Assembly (NCBI GenBank): GCA_006386115.1
Contig: VFIW01000064.1
Coordinates: forward strand, 1 to 64,000
Source: Globisporangium splendens
Lineage: Eukaryota; Oomycota; Peronosporomycetes; Pythiales; Pythiaceae
Length of the DNA: 64,000 nt
Reading direction: 5' to 3'
Part shown: positions 10,744 to 20,669 of the stretch, one piece after another
Layout: each line of letters starts with the position of its first letter
Numbering within the stretch: the stretch's first letter is position 1
Notes under the pieces: generated by a model
Seen by the model: the letters and a program-made list of their open reading frames with translations, nothing else
Databases searched by the model: none
Told to the model about the DNA's origin: nothing
Translations under genes and position numbers: made by a program

Positions 10744-11198
10744 TCTCAATTGGTTTCTCGTCGCTGGCATGCTCTGGGTTCTCGTCGTTTGATGGGAAAA
10801 TGGAAAGTGCGGTTTGTCGTGGTGCATCGTATTTTTCACCTGGTGTGTGAAAGCTGGATCTATTTATTAAATAGAATCACCCTGCTCTGTTCTGAAAAGA
10901 AAGAGCTGTATCCGGCATTCTGTGTGCAATATTTTCAGCAATGAACGCTCACTCAGTATTTTCTGATTGCAATGCTGACGAAGGAGTGGCAGCCAGCCAA
11001 ACCATTCATCGCTTCAACCCGTTCGATCTGATTATGTTGGATGAATTTTCTCAAGTGATGAATTGTGCACCGGTTGTCGGTCTTCGACGACGCCAATGGC
11101 ATATTTGCAACCAAACAAGTATGCTACTATTATTGAACGCAGTTGTTGTTTGAGAGTATTAGATACACAACGTGACATCAGCGAGCTGTCCATATAAC
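10744..11198. other. Gap, no gene seen
   Basis: Spacer between the left-arm pseudogene and the 3' end of the central ankyrin gene. Only short ORFs without recognisable features. Confidence 0.5.
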
Positions 11199-12851
11199 TC
11201 AAACCTCGAGTCTTGCCAGTAATGCATCCACGTACGGATACCGACGCCGGATCTCATCAAGATATATCTCAACAGGGTACCTCTCAAACAGCCCCAGAAA
11301 ACGGTTGAAATGGTGCTGCTCCAGTAAATATTCTAGAGTCTGCAGGGAAAACCATTCCCTTCGAAACAGGTTGTCGAACACTTCGTACACGTCGTCAACA
11401 TGAGCACCTGAGTTCATCGCTGCGTGATTATAGACCTCTGTGTGGTTCTCGTGTAACCACTCGACGACGGCAAGCGATCCTGCATGATCCATTGCGGCTG
11501 TAGTGCATCCCTCAGAACGGTGTTCATGAAGCCATTTGACGACCTCGAGATGGTTAAACATCGCAGCCCCATCCATTGCGTTGGCCGTGCATCCTTCGGT
11601 ACGGTTATCATGCAGCCATTGCACAACATCGAGGAAACCTCCGGCAGCTGCGTTGTCCATGGCCCCCGTTGTACACCCTTCATCACGATTCTCGTGGAGC
11701 CACATCACGACGTGTAGGTGACCATTTTCGGCTGCTTTGTCCATTGCATCCGTTGTGCAGCCCTCAGGTCGATGCGCATGAAGCCACTGTACAATGTACA
11801 GCCGACCGTCCTCGGCAGCAAAATCCATCGCGTCGGTCGTACATCCTTCGGTTCGATTTTCATGAAGCCATTGCACAACATCGAGGAAACCTCCGGCAAC
11901 TGCGTGGTCCATGGCAACTGTTGTACACCCTGCAGTCTGGTTCTCATGCAGCCACTGGACAACGTCGAGGTGGCCATTCATGGCAGCACGATCCATCGCG
12001 TCAACCGTCGTCCCTTTGGCGTAAGTTTCATGAAGCCACTTCACGATGTCCAGATCCCCACGCCTTGCAGCTTCATTCATTGCTAGTGATGTGCAGCCGC
12101 TGAATGGTAACTCATAGAGCCACTTCATCAGGTCAAGATTTCCGCTCTCTGCAGCCTTGTCAACGAAGTCCGAGCACTCTTTTAGCGTATAGCCTTGTTG
12201 GACTAGAAATTGCACAACTTCAAGGTGGCCGTTCCTGATAGCACTTTGGAGAGAAGACTCAAAACGATCTTCGTATTTTTCTTCATGAAGCCAGATGACA
12301 ACGTCCAAGTGGCCATTTTGTGCTGCATATCCGATCGCTGAACCAGACCACGCTGACATTGGAAGGTTCTTGTACAGCCACTTGAGCACGTCGAGGTTGC
12401 CGTGCCTAGCCGCCAGATCCACAAACGATTTGCTTTCAATTATTGGGTCGCAATTCTCAAAGAACCACTTGACCAGACGCAAGTTCCCAAACTTCACCGC
12501 TTCGAGCATCACTTTCGTGGCAAACCCCGTCGGACAGTACTCGTTACAGAGCCACTTGACCATCTCCAGATTGTCATTTCGAACTGCAATCTCGAGTGCT
12601 TCGCTGAAATGGAACGCCTTGAAATGCCGATCCACGCGCTCTGGTGTTGCTGCCTCGTGAGCTGCGAGTCGTTGCATCAAGTAGAACTGATTCGCTTTGC
12701 ATGCTCGTGGAATAGTCCAATATCCTGGAATCGCATAGTCGAGGAAGTCGCTGATGTGTTGCACGACGTGGGGTAGCGCTCCAATTTGCTGCGACGCATA
12801 GCGACACACGACAGCGGCAGACGTGAGTGGAGGCAGCAGCCTTGACTCCAT
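11199..12851 (-). CDS. Ankyrin-repeat-like protein (central copy)
   Basis: 550 codons from the ATG at 12849-12851 (MESRLLPPLTSAAVVCR), chosen because paralogues start just before PPLTS; in-frame ATGs at 12917 and 13160 are alternatives. Order: N-terminal module (LPHVVQHISDFLDYAIPGYW, IPRACKANQFYLMQRLAA), an early ankyrin-like part with unusual repeats, about eight 28-residue repeats of the type NGHLDVVQWLHENRTEGCT, the shortened repeat AMDHAGSLAVVEWLHENHT, and a divergent tail ending DALLARLEV. Ankyrin repeats mediate protein binding; the partner is unknown. No signal peptide. The part at 11389-11755 is identical to the pseudogene arms, which suggests recent gene conversion. Confidence 0.82.
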   Translation of the reverse strand: MESRLLPPLTSAAVVCRYASQQIGALPHVVQHISDFLDYAIPGYWTIPRACKANQFYLMQRLAAHEAATPERVDRHFKAFHFSEALEIAVRNDNLEMVKWLCNEYCPTGFATKVMLEAVKFGNLRLVKWFFENCDPIIESKSFVDLAARHGNLDVLKWLYKNLPMSAWSGSAIGYAAQNGHLDVVIWLHEEKYEDRFESSLQSAIRNGHLEVVQFLVQQGYTLKECSDFVDKAAESGNLDLMKWLYELPFSGCTSLAMNEAARRGDLDIVKWLHETYAKGTTVDAMDRAAMNGHLDVVQWLHENQTAGCTTVAMDHAVAGGFLDVVQWLHENRTEGCTTDAMDFAAEDGRLYIVQWLHAHRPEGCTTDAMDKAAENGHLHVVMWLHENRDEGCTTGAMDNAAAGGFLDVVQWLHDNRTEGCTANAMDGAAMFNHLEVVKWLHEHRSEGCTTAAMDHAGSLAVVEWLHENHTEVYNHAAMNSGAHVDDVYEVFDNLFRREWFSLQTLEYLLEQHHFNRFLGLFERYPVEIYLDEIRRRYPYVDALLARLEV

Positions 12852-13265
12852 CTCCAAGGTCGACGATTGACGAGATGCCTCAGTGCACACAGTGTCGCGG
12901 CTGAAGGGAACGCGCATTCTCGTTCTGGGCTGTTGTCGCTCGCTTGCTGGCAAAAACGGAGGACGGATCTCTTTTGGGTACATTTTTGGTGTTGGGTGGG
13001 TTGAATCTGATGATTGTCTGATGCTTTTAGCCAATGAACGCTCAGTCAGATGTGTGTTGGCCAATGAACTGTCAGGAAAGCTGCATTTTTGACATGAGAT
13101 TCTCACACAAATCGCTTGAGCGTTGATTGTCAAAAATCTGCGAATTCTCAGATACTGCATCAAAACCGGTATTTACCCATTGACAACCGGTACCCCACCA
13201 CTTCAATTGATGTGTACAACACAGAATCAGGGAGAGTGGCACGTTTGTCAGCCAGAGCAAACAGA

Positions 13266-14786
13266 ATGACAGCGACAGCTAGCGTTCTCCAGCTGTCGAC
13301 GCTGGAGGAGGAACCGTTGCTGCTGCTTCTGCTTGCGTCTGCTGTCGCTGTGTGCCAGTACGGCGAGCTACCACAGGTCGGGGCACTAGCCCATGTCGTG
13401 CAGCGCATCAGCGACTTCCTCGACTATGCGATTCCAGCGTATTGGACCATGCCACGAGCATGCAAAGCGAATCAGTTCTACTTGATGCAACGACTCGCAG
13501 CACGTGAGGCAGCAACACCAGAGCGCGTGGATCGGCATTTCAAGGCGTTCCATTTCAGCGAAGCACTCGAGATTGCAGTTCGAAATGACAATCTGGAGAT
13601 GGTCAAGTGGCTCTGTAACGAGTACTATCCGACGGGGTTTGCCACGAAAGCGATGCTCGAAGCGGTGAAGTTTGGGAACTTGCGTCTGGTCAAGTGGCTC
13701 GTCAAGAATTCTGGTCAGATTCGACAGGGGATGCAAACTGAAACAAAACTCCAACGCTATCGATCTGGCTGTGCCGAGCGGAAACCTTGACTTGATCAAA
13801 TGGCTTCACAAGGAGTCACTCGGTGACTGCACTTCACGTGCAGTCGACGTAGCTGCAGAGCGTGGAGACTTGCACATCGTGAAATGGTTGCGCAAAAACG
13901 TCTCCGGAGCTATTTTCATGAACCAGCACTCGTCAATCTCAACAATGGAGTACGCTGCCATGGACGGCCACCTTGACGTTATTCAGTGGCTGCATGAAAA
14001 GCAAATTTCAGGACCCACAACGAATGTTATACATTTTGCAGCACGCAATGGACACCTCCATGTTGTCGAGTGGTTTCACGCGAATCGAAACGAAGGATGT
14101 CCGACCAAGGCGATGGGTGACACAGCAGAGAATGGTCATTTGCACGTGATTGATTGGCTGCATTCACACCACACAGAGGGCTGCTCAACGGGTGCAATGG
14201 ATGGCTGCCGGAGAAGGTCATTTGCATGTCGTTCAATGGTTGCACACGAATCGTACCGGAGGGTTGCACAGCTGATGCAATGGACAAAGCAGCCGAAAAT
14301 GGTCACCTACACGTCGTGATGTGGCTCCACGAGAATCGTGATGAAGGGTGTACAACGGGGGCCATGGACAACGCAGCTGCCGGAGGTTTCCTCGATGTTG
14401 TGCAATGGCTGCATGATAACCGTACCGAAGGATGCACGGCCAACGCAATGGATGGGGCTGCGATGTTTAACCATCTCGAGGTCGTCAAATGGCTTCATGA
14501 ACACCGTTCTGAGGGATGCACTACAGCCGCAATGGATCATGCAGGATCGCTTGCCGTCGTCGAGTGGTTACACGAGAACCACACAGAGGTCTATAATCAC
14601 GCAGCGATGAACTCAGGTGCTCATGTTGACGACTTGGACAGAGTGCTCGGTCAGTACAGAAATCGATACGAAAGATGCTCGCCACGGGCTTCAAGAGCTG
14701 CGTTAATCCACTACCTCTTTAACATTTTTCTCTGGCTGTGTAAGAACTACGCTGATCAAGTTGACCTCGAAGCTACACGTGATTAG
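13266..14786 (+). pseudogene. Ankyrin-family pseudogene (right arm)
   Basis: Starts with an intact 5' end (ATG at 13266, MTATASVLQLSTLEEE), the module HVVQRISDFLDYAIPAYW and the first repeats. The frame is lost near 13730 (after KNSGQIRQG). Reading continues in another frame as SNAIDLAVPSGNLDLIKWL, then shifts again near 14200 and 14260 to give PEGCTADAMDKAAENGHLH to the stop at 14786. The two downstream break sites match the left arm exactly. Of the two arms this one keeps the better 5' end. Confidence 0.85.
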
Positions 14787-15093
14787 CCAGGTTGTCTGTC
14801 CCTGCTGGTTCTACGGCAGAGCTCAACTTGTGTCGGTGTCTCGACAATGCCGTGCAAGCACGGAGAAGCTGATCTATTCTTTGGCAGTAATTCAAAATTG
14901 CAAATCGAAGTGCAATTTTTGGAGAAACACATATGAACCATTTTGGAGTTGTTTTGTCAAGAGATATAGGAATTGGATTTAGCTTTGGGAAAATCTCAAT
15001 ATCGTTAACATTCTCCCAAAACAGTATTTGTGCGCAGCTTCAGGTGATCCTGCATCACATAAATTGACATTCGATCTCCAAAGAACGTTCTTT
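13373..15093 (+). repeat. Inverted duplication, right arm
   Basis: Reverse complement of 8878-10598. The outer end is at about 15093 (AAAGAACGTTCTTTTTG against the left-arm AAAAAGGACGTTCTTT). The inner end lies in the 5' coding part of the pseudogene (GGGGCACTAGCCCATGTCG). Confidence 0.93.
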
Positions 15094-15497
15094 TTGTAGC
15101 CAACCTGCTTGCTTGACACGACCGCCCGATAAACCCATCCTCTGGTTGTGCCCCGAATCTTCAGCGCAATTCGTGCATTAAAGTTGAGACTCGATTCGAT
15201 GTTGTCGTTGGGTCGCAGACGATGTTCAACACCATCCGCGAAGATCCTAAATGATCCGAGTCGCACACGTCCACGCCACGTCAATTCAGCAGCGCTGTGC
15301 TCAGGTACTGTAGTACAATTTCTGTACGAGTGGTCTTTTCGTCGATCAGACCAAGCAGCAGATTCATGTTGAATCATGACGATGTGTAAATCTGCAGCCA
15401 TAGAGTACAGTATTGATATGACCAGATGCAGTGTGTACTTTTGCACAGTAAGAGTGCAGTCGTCAATAGCTTTGCTCATGCAGAGTGACAACGACAT
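14979..15497 (-). CDS. Unrecognised ORF crossing the end of the right arm
   Basis: 172 codons from ATG (MSLSLCMSKAIDDCTLTVQ). The middle part looks protein-like (VRLGSFRIFADGVEHRLRPN; NFNARIALKIRGTTRGWVYR) but I recognise no family. The last 38 codons lie within the inverted repeat and are also open in the left arm (plus strand near 8880-8990), where the differences mostly change amino acids. That argues against selection on the end. It could be a gene fragment or a chance ORF, facing the ankyrin pseudogene tail to tail. Confidence 0.3.
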   Translation of the reverse strand: MSLSLCMSKAIDDCTLTVQKYTLHLVISILYSMAADLHIVMIQHESAAWSDRRKDHSYRNCTTVPEHSAAELTWRGRVRLGSFRIFADGVEHRLRPNDNIESSLNFNARIALKIRGTTRGWVYRAVVSSKQVGYKKNVLWRSNVNLCDAGSPEAAHKYCFGRMLTILRFSQS

Positions 15498-16330
15498 CGT
15501 AAGTTGGATTTTATAGACAAACTAGACTGTAAAGTCTAACGGCAGAATGATCTTTCTTACTTGGCCAAATTTCCAATAGCGCGGTGTTTGATGGCACGCC
15601 AATCCTTGCTGAAGGCGTGGCTGAATGCTTGAAACAAAAAAGGCTATCGAGAGTCCTAGATGCTGCAGTCACGACGCGCGCACGACGGGCTGGCTTGAAA
15701 GCCTCGTTCTCAGAGGCCATCTGATTTCGATCTGAGCTCTTGATGGCGATACGTGAATGACCGCGGCGCAAAAATACGCTTGTCCTCGTGGATCGGGTGG
15801 CAGCCAAGTGGTATTAGGTGAATGTGCGTGAACCGTTGGTCTATGCCACTGCCGAGTATGATGCACATCATGCACTGCCACAATTGTATGCCCATTACAC
15901 TGGAAAGAAGAACTCTCCGAGGAGCTCCCAACCACCTTGAGATGGACTCCCGTTTACTTCAGCACCAACATGGAACCAACAAAACGACTAAAATGCTTGC
16001 TACTGTGCCTCGGTCATAGACTCTTGGAATGCGAAAACTTGAACACAACGTCTTCCGGTCTTGAGAACGGCTCCTACTTCATTCAACATGTAAAAACGGG
16101 ATAGGCAAATCGACGAGAATGCCCGCTCCGAACAAGGCGAGCATTCATTTTGGCATGATTACACCCCGGTAGACGTCATCCAGTAATCTGGAGGGTTGCA
16201 TGTGGACAACTGGTTGTTCTGGCGGGCAACTAGGGATGCAGTGTTGCGATCTGCTTTCTCCTCGAAGCTGATCTTTTCCCGTAGGGACCATCACGACCAC
16301 CAGGCAATTGGGAGTCCTGGGCAACGCGTC
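15498..16330. other. Gap, weak ORFs only
   Basis: Contains a minus-strand ORF at 15511-15807 (98 codons, basic, MASENEAFKPARRARVV inside) and others at 15669-15935. None has a recognisable domain or a paralogue here. I see no repeat. Confidence 0.4.
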
Positions 16331-16346
16331 CTCATTCTTCAAAACT
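16331..16346 (+). promoter_or_regulatory. Putative oomycete initiator of the thioesterase gene
   Basis: CTCATTCTTCAAAACT fits the oomycete initiator pattern TCATTYYNCAWTTT and lies about 50 bp upstream of the ATG at 16383. Confidence 0.5.
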
Positions 16347-16382
16347 CCGCCTACAAGCCAAAGCCAGCAGTAAATCAGCGCA

Positions 16383-17504
16383 ATGTCTGGTCTCCAAGCG
16401 TGTGTGTCGCGCCTCCTATTGTGCGTGGGTCTCCTACTAGCGGCGAGCGTCACAACAGCCGCTCAAAAGTGCAAGTCGGGCTTGCCGCAAGATCCGACAG
16501 CCGCGACGGCGACAAAGCTCCCGGTGTTTTTCTTCCACGGCGTGGGTTCGAATGATTCTGCGGGGGCCAACTTCGAGGCGAACCTGACGGCAGAGGGAAG
16601 AGTGGTCAAGTCCCTCAAGTTCTGCAATGACATGTGCTCGACGCGTGCACTGAACGAGCAAGTCCAACTCGCGATCAACGAGATTCGCAGCATCGTAAAG
16701 AACGACTCGCGCTTTGACAATGGGTACATCTTCATTGCGCACTCCCAAGGAGGTGCCATCTCGCGCGCGGTCATTGAGGAAATGGACGATCACCAAGTCA
16801 AGACGTACATCAGTATGGCAGGTCTGGCGAACGGTGTCTTCTTTGGTCCACAACCGGATGATGTGCAACCCACGCACGATTTCACCGTCGGATTTGGAAA
16901 GTTCGTGCTACCGTCATCGGTGTGGGATATGAGCGTGTACACCTGGCCGAGCGACTTCCGCGGAAAGTACCAGCACGACTTTGACGTGATGTTCCATTCT
17001 CACCCAGAGCTGCACAACGAGTATGCAAACATCAACGTGCAGCGATCCCCCGTGCAGGATCAATGGGTGGCCTCCAACCCGTTCTTCCCTGTCATCAATA
17101 ACGTTAATTCGTGTGGATCTGAAGACTTGAACTGCACAGCCAGTCAACAACGACGTCGCGCCAACTATTTGAAACTTGAGAATGCGCACTACTTTGCGTC
17201 CCCGGCGGATGGCGTGCTGACGCCATGGCAAACCTCGATCTTGGGCCAATACAGCACAGTAAGCACTGTCGAGGAGATCGAAACCAAGTTTGAGTCGATC
17301 CATATTGTCGGCATCAAAGATACGATCGAGTACCAGCAGGACACGTACGGTTTGAAAACACTGGATGCGCGTGGTGGACTCTTTCTCCACACTGTGGCGA
17401 ACGTAACGCATAGCTGCTGGGTGAGAGACACGGGAAGTTGTTCGTTCCAGACAGTTTACGACGAGCACATCTACCCCATTCTTGCTTCCAGCGGCAGCCT
17501 CTAA
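16383..17504 (+). CDS. Secreted palmitoyl-protein thioesterase-like hydrolase
   Basis: 373 codons, no intron seen. An N-terminal signal peptide (LLLCVGLLLAASVTTAA, cleavage near residue 27) precedes an alpha/beta hydrolase fold starting LPVFFFHGVGSN. The nucleophile elbow is AHSQGG with Ser121. The likely other triad members are Asp276 (FASPADGVLTPWQTS) and His343 (VTHSCWV), matching the PPT1/PPT2 arrangement. Several Asn-X-Ser/Thr sites fit secretion. This family removes fatty acyl groups from protein cysteines, in lysosomes in animals; in oomycetes such proteins may be secreted, and the substrate here is unknown. It lies alone between ankyrin genes. Another serine hydrolase of the same fold is possible but less likely. 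Confidence 0.85.
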   Translation: MSGLQACVSRLLLCVGLLLAASVTTAAQKCKSGLPQDPTAATATKLPVFFFHGVGSNDSAGANFEANLTAEGRVVKSLKFCNDMCSTRALNEQVQLAINEIRSIVKNDSRFDNGYIFIAHSQGGAISRAVIEEMDDHQVKTYISMAGLANGVFFGPQPDDVQPTHDFTVGFGKFVLPSSVWDMSVYTWPSDFRGKYQHDFDVMFHSHPELHNEYANINVQRSPVQDQWVASNPFFPVINNVNSCGSEDLNCTASQQRRRANYLKLENAHYFASPADGVLTPWQTSILGQYSTVSTVEEIETKFESIHIVGIKDTIEYQQDTYGLKTLDARGGLFLHTVANVTHSCWVRDTGSCSFQTVYDEHIYPILASSGSL

Positions 17505-17726
17505 AAACGCAAAGAGGTCAAGCCAATCATTGAATTTCGTAAGTGCTGATGTCCTGGCCAAGAGGAGTGTCGGTTAACGCTAGGCTGCCTATTTCCATGT
17601 TACGGATAACATTTCAAATAAAACCGTCGAGCTCGCGATTCATATGTCGGTTCCAATGCATTCATCGCTTGTGAAGTTTTATTGGGGCACAAGTCGTCGC
17701 CTGCGCTCTTTGATCAACTCTTCATT

Positions 17727-18317
17727 TCAGCGCGGCTGTGTTTCGACATAGAGCTCAAACCCCAAGTCTAGGCTCGCCGGCATGATTGGAGGAAGGTTTG
17801 TGTGTAGGCACTTGAGTGCATCTTTGTGGTCGTTCCTAGCCGCCAAGCTCATAAACGATGAGCCTCCAATGATCTGATCACAATTCACAAAGAGCCACTG
17901 GACGAGGCTCAAATTTCCCCAGTCGAGCGTTGCTTTCGTGGCAAAACCTGTCGGGCAGTACTCCACACATGGTCGCTTTACCATCTCCAGGTTATCGTTT
18001 GAATCGCAAATGCGAGCGCCTCGCTGGACTGGAACCCCTTGAAATACCTATCCAAACGAACTGGCGACGCTAACTCGCGAGGTTCGAGTCGTTGCATTGA
18101 TCAAGAGCCGATTCGCTTTGCATGGTCACTCGAAGTTGAGATAGTCGCTGATGCGCTGCTCGACGTGGGACAGCGCTCCCGGTGGGTGCGGCTGGTGCTT
18201 GCACACGACCACTGTCGACGCGAGTGGAGACAGCGGTTGCTCCTCCAGACCAGGTGCCTCGTCACACAAAGCGCCGTCGTTGATGGCAGCACTCTTTCTC
18301 GTCTTGCACTTGCTCAC
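17727..18317 (-). pseudogene. Ankyrin-family relic, N-terminal half
   Basis: Two reading-frame pieces. 18126-18317 gives the N-terminal module (LASTVVVCKHQPHPPGALSH, VEQRISDYLNFE). 17727-17984 gives EYCPTGFATKATLDWGNLSL and QWLFVNCDQIIGGSSFMSLA, both very close to the central ankyrin gene (11199-12851). The segment between them is shortened and frameshifted. No 28-residue repeats follow; the end is LDLGFELYVETQPR. It is a truncated, dead copy, apparently derived from the gene type of the inverted duplication. Confidence 0.8.
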
Positions 18318-18626
18318 TCGCGGCTGCTTGGGGATCTCCGCTCAGGTCACATATGGAGTTCTTCGGTACATTTTATTGCGTGGGCTTGCGTCATGCAATT
18401 ATCACAGCTGATGATCCTCAAATGCCAAATTACCAGAAGTATCTGTGAATGACTCGCGACCCAGCTTGCTGGCATCCATGACCGCAATCTCGAGCGAAAA
18501 TGATATTCGCTGCTTTTACAAGAGTTTGTCGACGGGGCTTTGCATATTGGTTCATTCAGACTCACAGTCATCTTCGTGATCGCTTCTCATAAGAACTTTG
18601 TCAGACAGTAGCCATGAGCACAGCAG
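18318..18626. other. Gap, no gene seen
   Basis: Between the relic and the 3' end of the next ankyrin gene. Only short ORFs without recognisable motifs. Confidence 0.5.
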
Positions 18627-20408
18627 CTAAAAAAGTGACCGAGTCAACCTGCAGCTAGCTCGCAGCCCCATTTGATCAATAGAAGCACGTAAGGTCGGGC
18701 GATACCAAAAAGCATGATGCAAGTTTTCAGGTCGCAACTTGTCACGATAGTGCTCATTGAGCCATAGAAGCAGCTCCACGCTCTGATCTCCAAGCTTATG
18801 TGCCACATTGTCGGAACATCCCTCGGTGCGGTTCGCGTGAAGATACAGAACTGATTCGAAGTCACCACGCTCGATTGCGGTCTCCATTGCCTCGGTCGTA
18901 CACCCTTCCGATCGATTCTCGTGAAGCCATTGCACCATTTCGCACGACCCTGCTCTGTCCATCGCCGCTTTTGTGCATCCTTCGTGACAATTGTCATGAA
19001 GCCATTTCACGACATGCAGGTGGTCGTTACTCGCAGCAAGATTCATTGCCTGCGACGTGCATCCCTCGCGACGGGTCTCATGAAACCATTGAACCACTTC
19101 CAAGTGACCATTTGCTGCGGCTTCGTCCATCGCTTTCTTACTGCAACCTTCGATGCGATTCTCGTGCAGCCACTTGACCGTCGCGAGGTGGCCATTTTGA
19201 GAAGCTCCATCCATCGCGCGCCTCGTGCAACCTTCTCTTCGGTGTGTATGCAGCCACTCAACGATGTGCAAATGACCATTCGTTGCTGCCAAATCCATTG
19301 CCGCATGTGAGCACCCTTGACGGCGATTCTTGTGGAGCCATTGTACGATGTGAAGATGACCTTCGCCAGCAGCCCAGTTCATCGCATACTTGGTGCATCC
19401 TTCTGTTCGATTCGTATGAAGCCACTGGACGACATCGAGGTGCCCATATCTGGCAGCTCGGTCCATCGCATCCTGCGTGCATTCTGGTAAGATGTTGTCA
19501 TGGAGCCACTGGATAATGTCGAGATGGCCGCGCTCTGCCGCCGAGTCAATCGCATTTTCTGTCCATCCCGTGATGGACAATGCGTGGAGCCACTCGACCA
19601 TGGCGACATTTCCACTCGACGCGGCATAATCGATCCCGTTATCGACATCCAGTCTGTAACCTCGATCATACAGAAACTGCGCGATTTCTAGATGCCCACC
19701 CGCGATCGCTCTCCGTAAGATGCCTGAATTGAGGGCTTCATTGCTCCCACCACACTCGTGGTACCACTTGACCACGTTGAAGTGACCGTGTTGCGCAGCG
19801 CTGTTAATCGAGTCGATGGAAGAAAGGAAGGCACTTGATCCATCTGGAGCAAGTGTGCACAGCCATTCAAGCACGTGCACGTGCCCATGTTCAGCAGCTC
19901 TCTCGGCAAAAGCTGAAGTCCACACGACTCTCCCTCTATGGTTTGCGAAAATCCACTGAAGCATCTGCAGCCTTCCCAATGCGCACGCAGTCTCCAAGCC
20001 CGCGGTGATCCACCCAGTTCGGCAATACTCATCACAGAGCCATTCCACAATGTCTAACCGATCGCGTGGCACTGCGTTCACGAGCCCTTTGTTGAAGAGA
20101 TGCATCTTGTAGTGTGCATCCATGTCCACTGGCTGTTTCGACGCGATGCGACGCAGCAAACGGAGATCGCCGTGCTCACATGCGCGCGGAATGCTCCAGA
20201 ACCGTGAATCACTGAAGTCGAGACAGGCGCTGATGCGCGCGACGACGTGCGGCAAAGCGTCCAACTGCGGACGCGCCTCGCGACACACGACGACCGCAGC
20301 AGTCAGAGGATGCAGGTGTACTGCCGCTGGATGCTGCTGCGAAGTGTCCACCGCGTGCAGACTCGCGTCAATGCGCGCAGACGCATCGAGTAACTTGCTC
20401 TCGAGCAT
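18627..20408 (-). CDS. Ankyrin-repeat-like protein
   Basis: 593 codons from ATG. N-terminal module LPHVVARISACLDFSDSRFW then SIPRACEHGDLRLLRRIA; irregular ankyrin-like units; about seven 28-residue repeats (for example RYGHLDVVQWLHTNRTEGCT); the conserved short repeat AMDRAGSCEMVQWLHENRS; and the penultimate unit GDFESVLYLHANRTEGC. The family C-terminal motif appears as LRASIDQMGL, but here 11 more residues (RASCRLTRSLF) follow, so the usual stop has been lost. No signal peptide or membrane segment. It probably acts as a protein-binding scaffold in the cell. It is divergent with the gene at 20670, sharing 261 bp between start codons. Confidence 0.88.
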   Translation of the reverse strand: MLESKLLDASARIDASLHAVDTSQQHPAAVHLHPLTAAVVVCREARPQLDALPHVVARISACLDFSDSRFWSIPRACEHGDLRLLRRIASKQPVDMDAHYKMHLFNKGLVNAVPRDRLDIVEWLCDEYCRTGWITAGLETACALGRLQMLQWIFANHRGRVVWTSAFAERAAEHGHVHVLEWLCTLAPDGSSAFLSSIDSINSAAQHGHFNVVKWYHECGGSNEALNSGILRRAIAGGHLEIAQFLYDRGYRLDVDNGIDYAASSGNVAMVEWLHALSITGWTENAIDSAAERGHLDIIQWLHDNILPECTQDAMDRAARYGHLDVVQWLHTNRTEGCTKYAMNWAAGEGHLHIVQWLHKNRRQGCSHAAMDLAATNGHLHIVEWLHTHRREGCTRRAMDGASQNGHLATVKWLHENRIEGCSKKAMDEAAANGHLEVVQWFHETRREGCTSQAMNLAASNDHLHVVKWLHDNCHEGCTKAAMDRAGSCEMVQWLHENRSEGCTTEAMETAIERGDFESVLYLHANRTEGCSDNVAHKLGDQSVELLLWLNEHYRDKLRPENLHHAFWYRPTLRASIDQMGLRASCRLTRSLF

Positions 20409-20669
20409 TTTGGCTCAAGTGAGAAGCTGTGCAATTCGGAAAGTGCGCACAGTGGTCAATAGGTTCAGAAGCATAACGAAGACCAAAATCATGTCGTATC
20501 TGTTGTGTGGGATTTACCACATTTGGGTTGCAAAGTACGCACTTTCATTGCTTCTGCAAAGTGCGCACTTGGACAACAATGTTCTTAACATGCTCCCGTT
20601 CTGATGCGTGATATTATTCACACCTGCTTTTTGGTCAGAGACACGCATCATCATAATTGGACGAGCACA
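20409..20669. promoter_or_regulatory. Divergent promoter region between two ankyrin genes
   Basis: 261 bp separate the two start codons. The interval has a near-repeated segment, AAAGTGCGCACTTGGAC (about 20560-20576) and GAAAGTGCGCACAGTGG (about 20438-20454), both with the palindrome GTGCGCAC, plus a related AAAGTACGCACTTTCA at 20532-20547. These could be shared regulatory sites; that is inference. Confidence 0.35.

Noticed and set aside
10862..10900. ATTAAATAGAATCACCCTG resembles the LINE 3' end (GTTAAATAGAATTACCTTC)
   Set aside because: Only about 20 bases match and no upstream LINE sequence is present; chance cannot be excluded.
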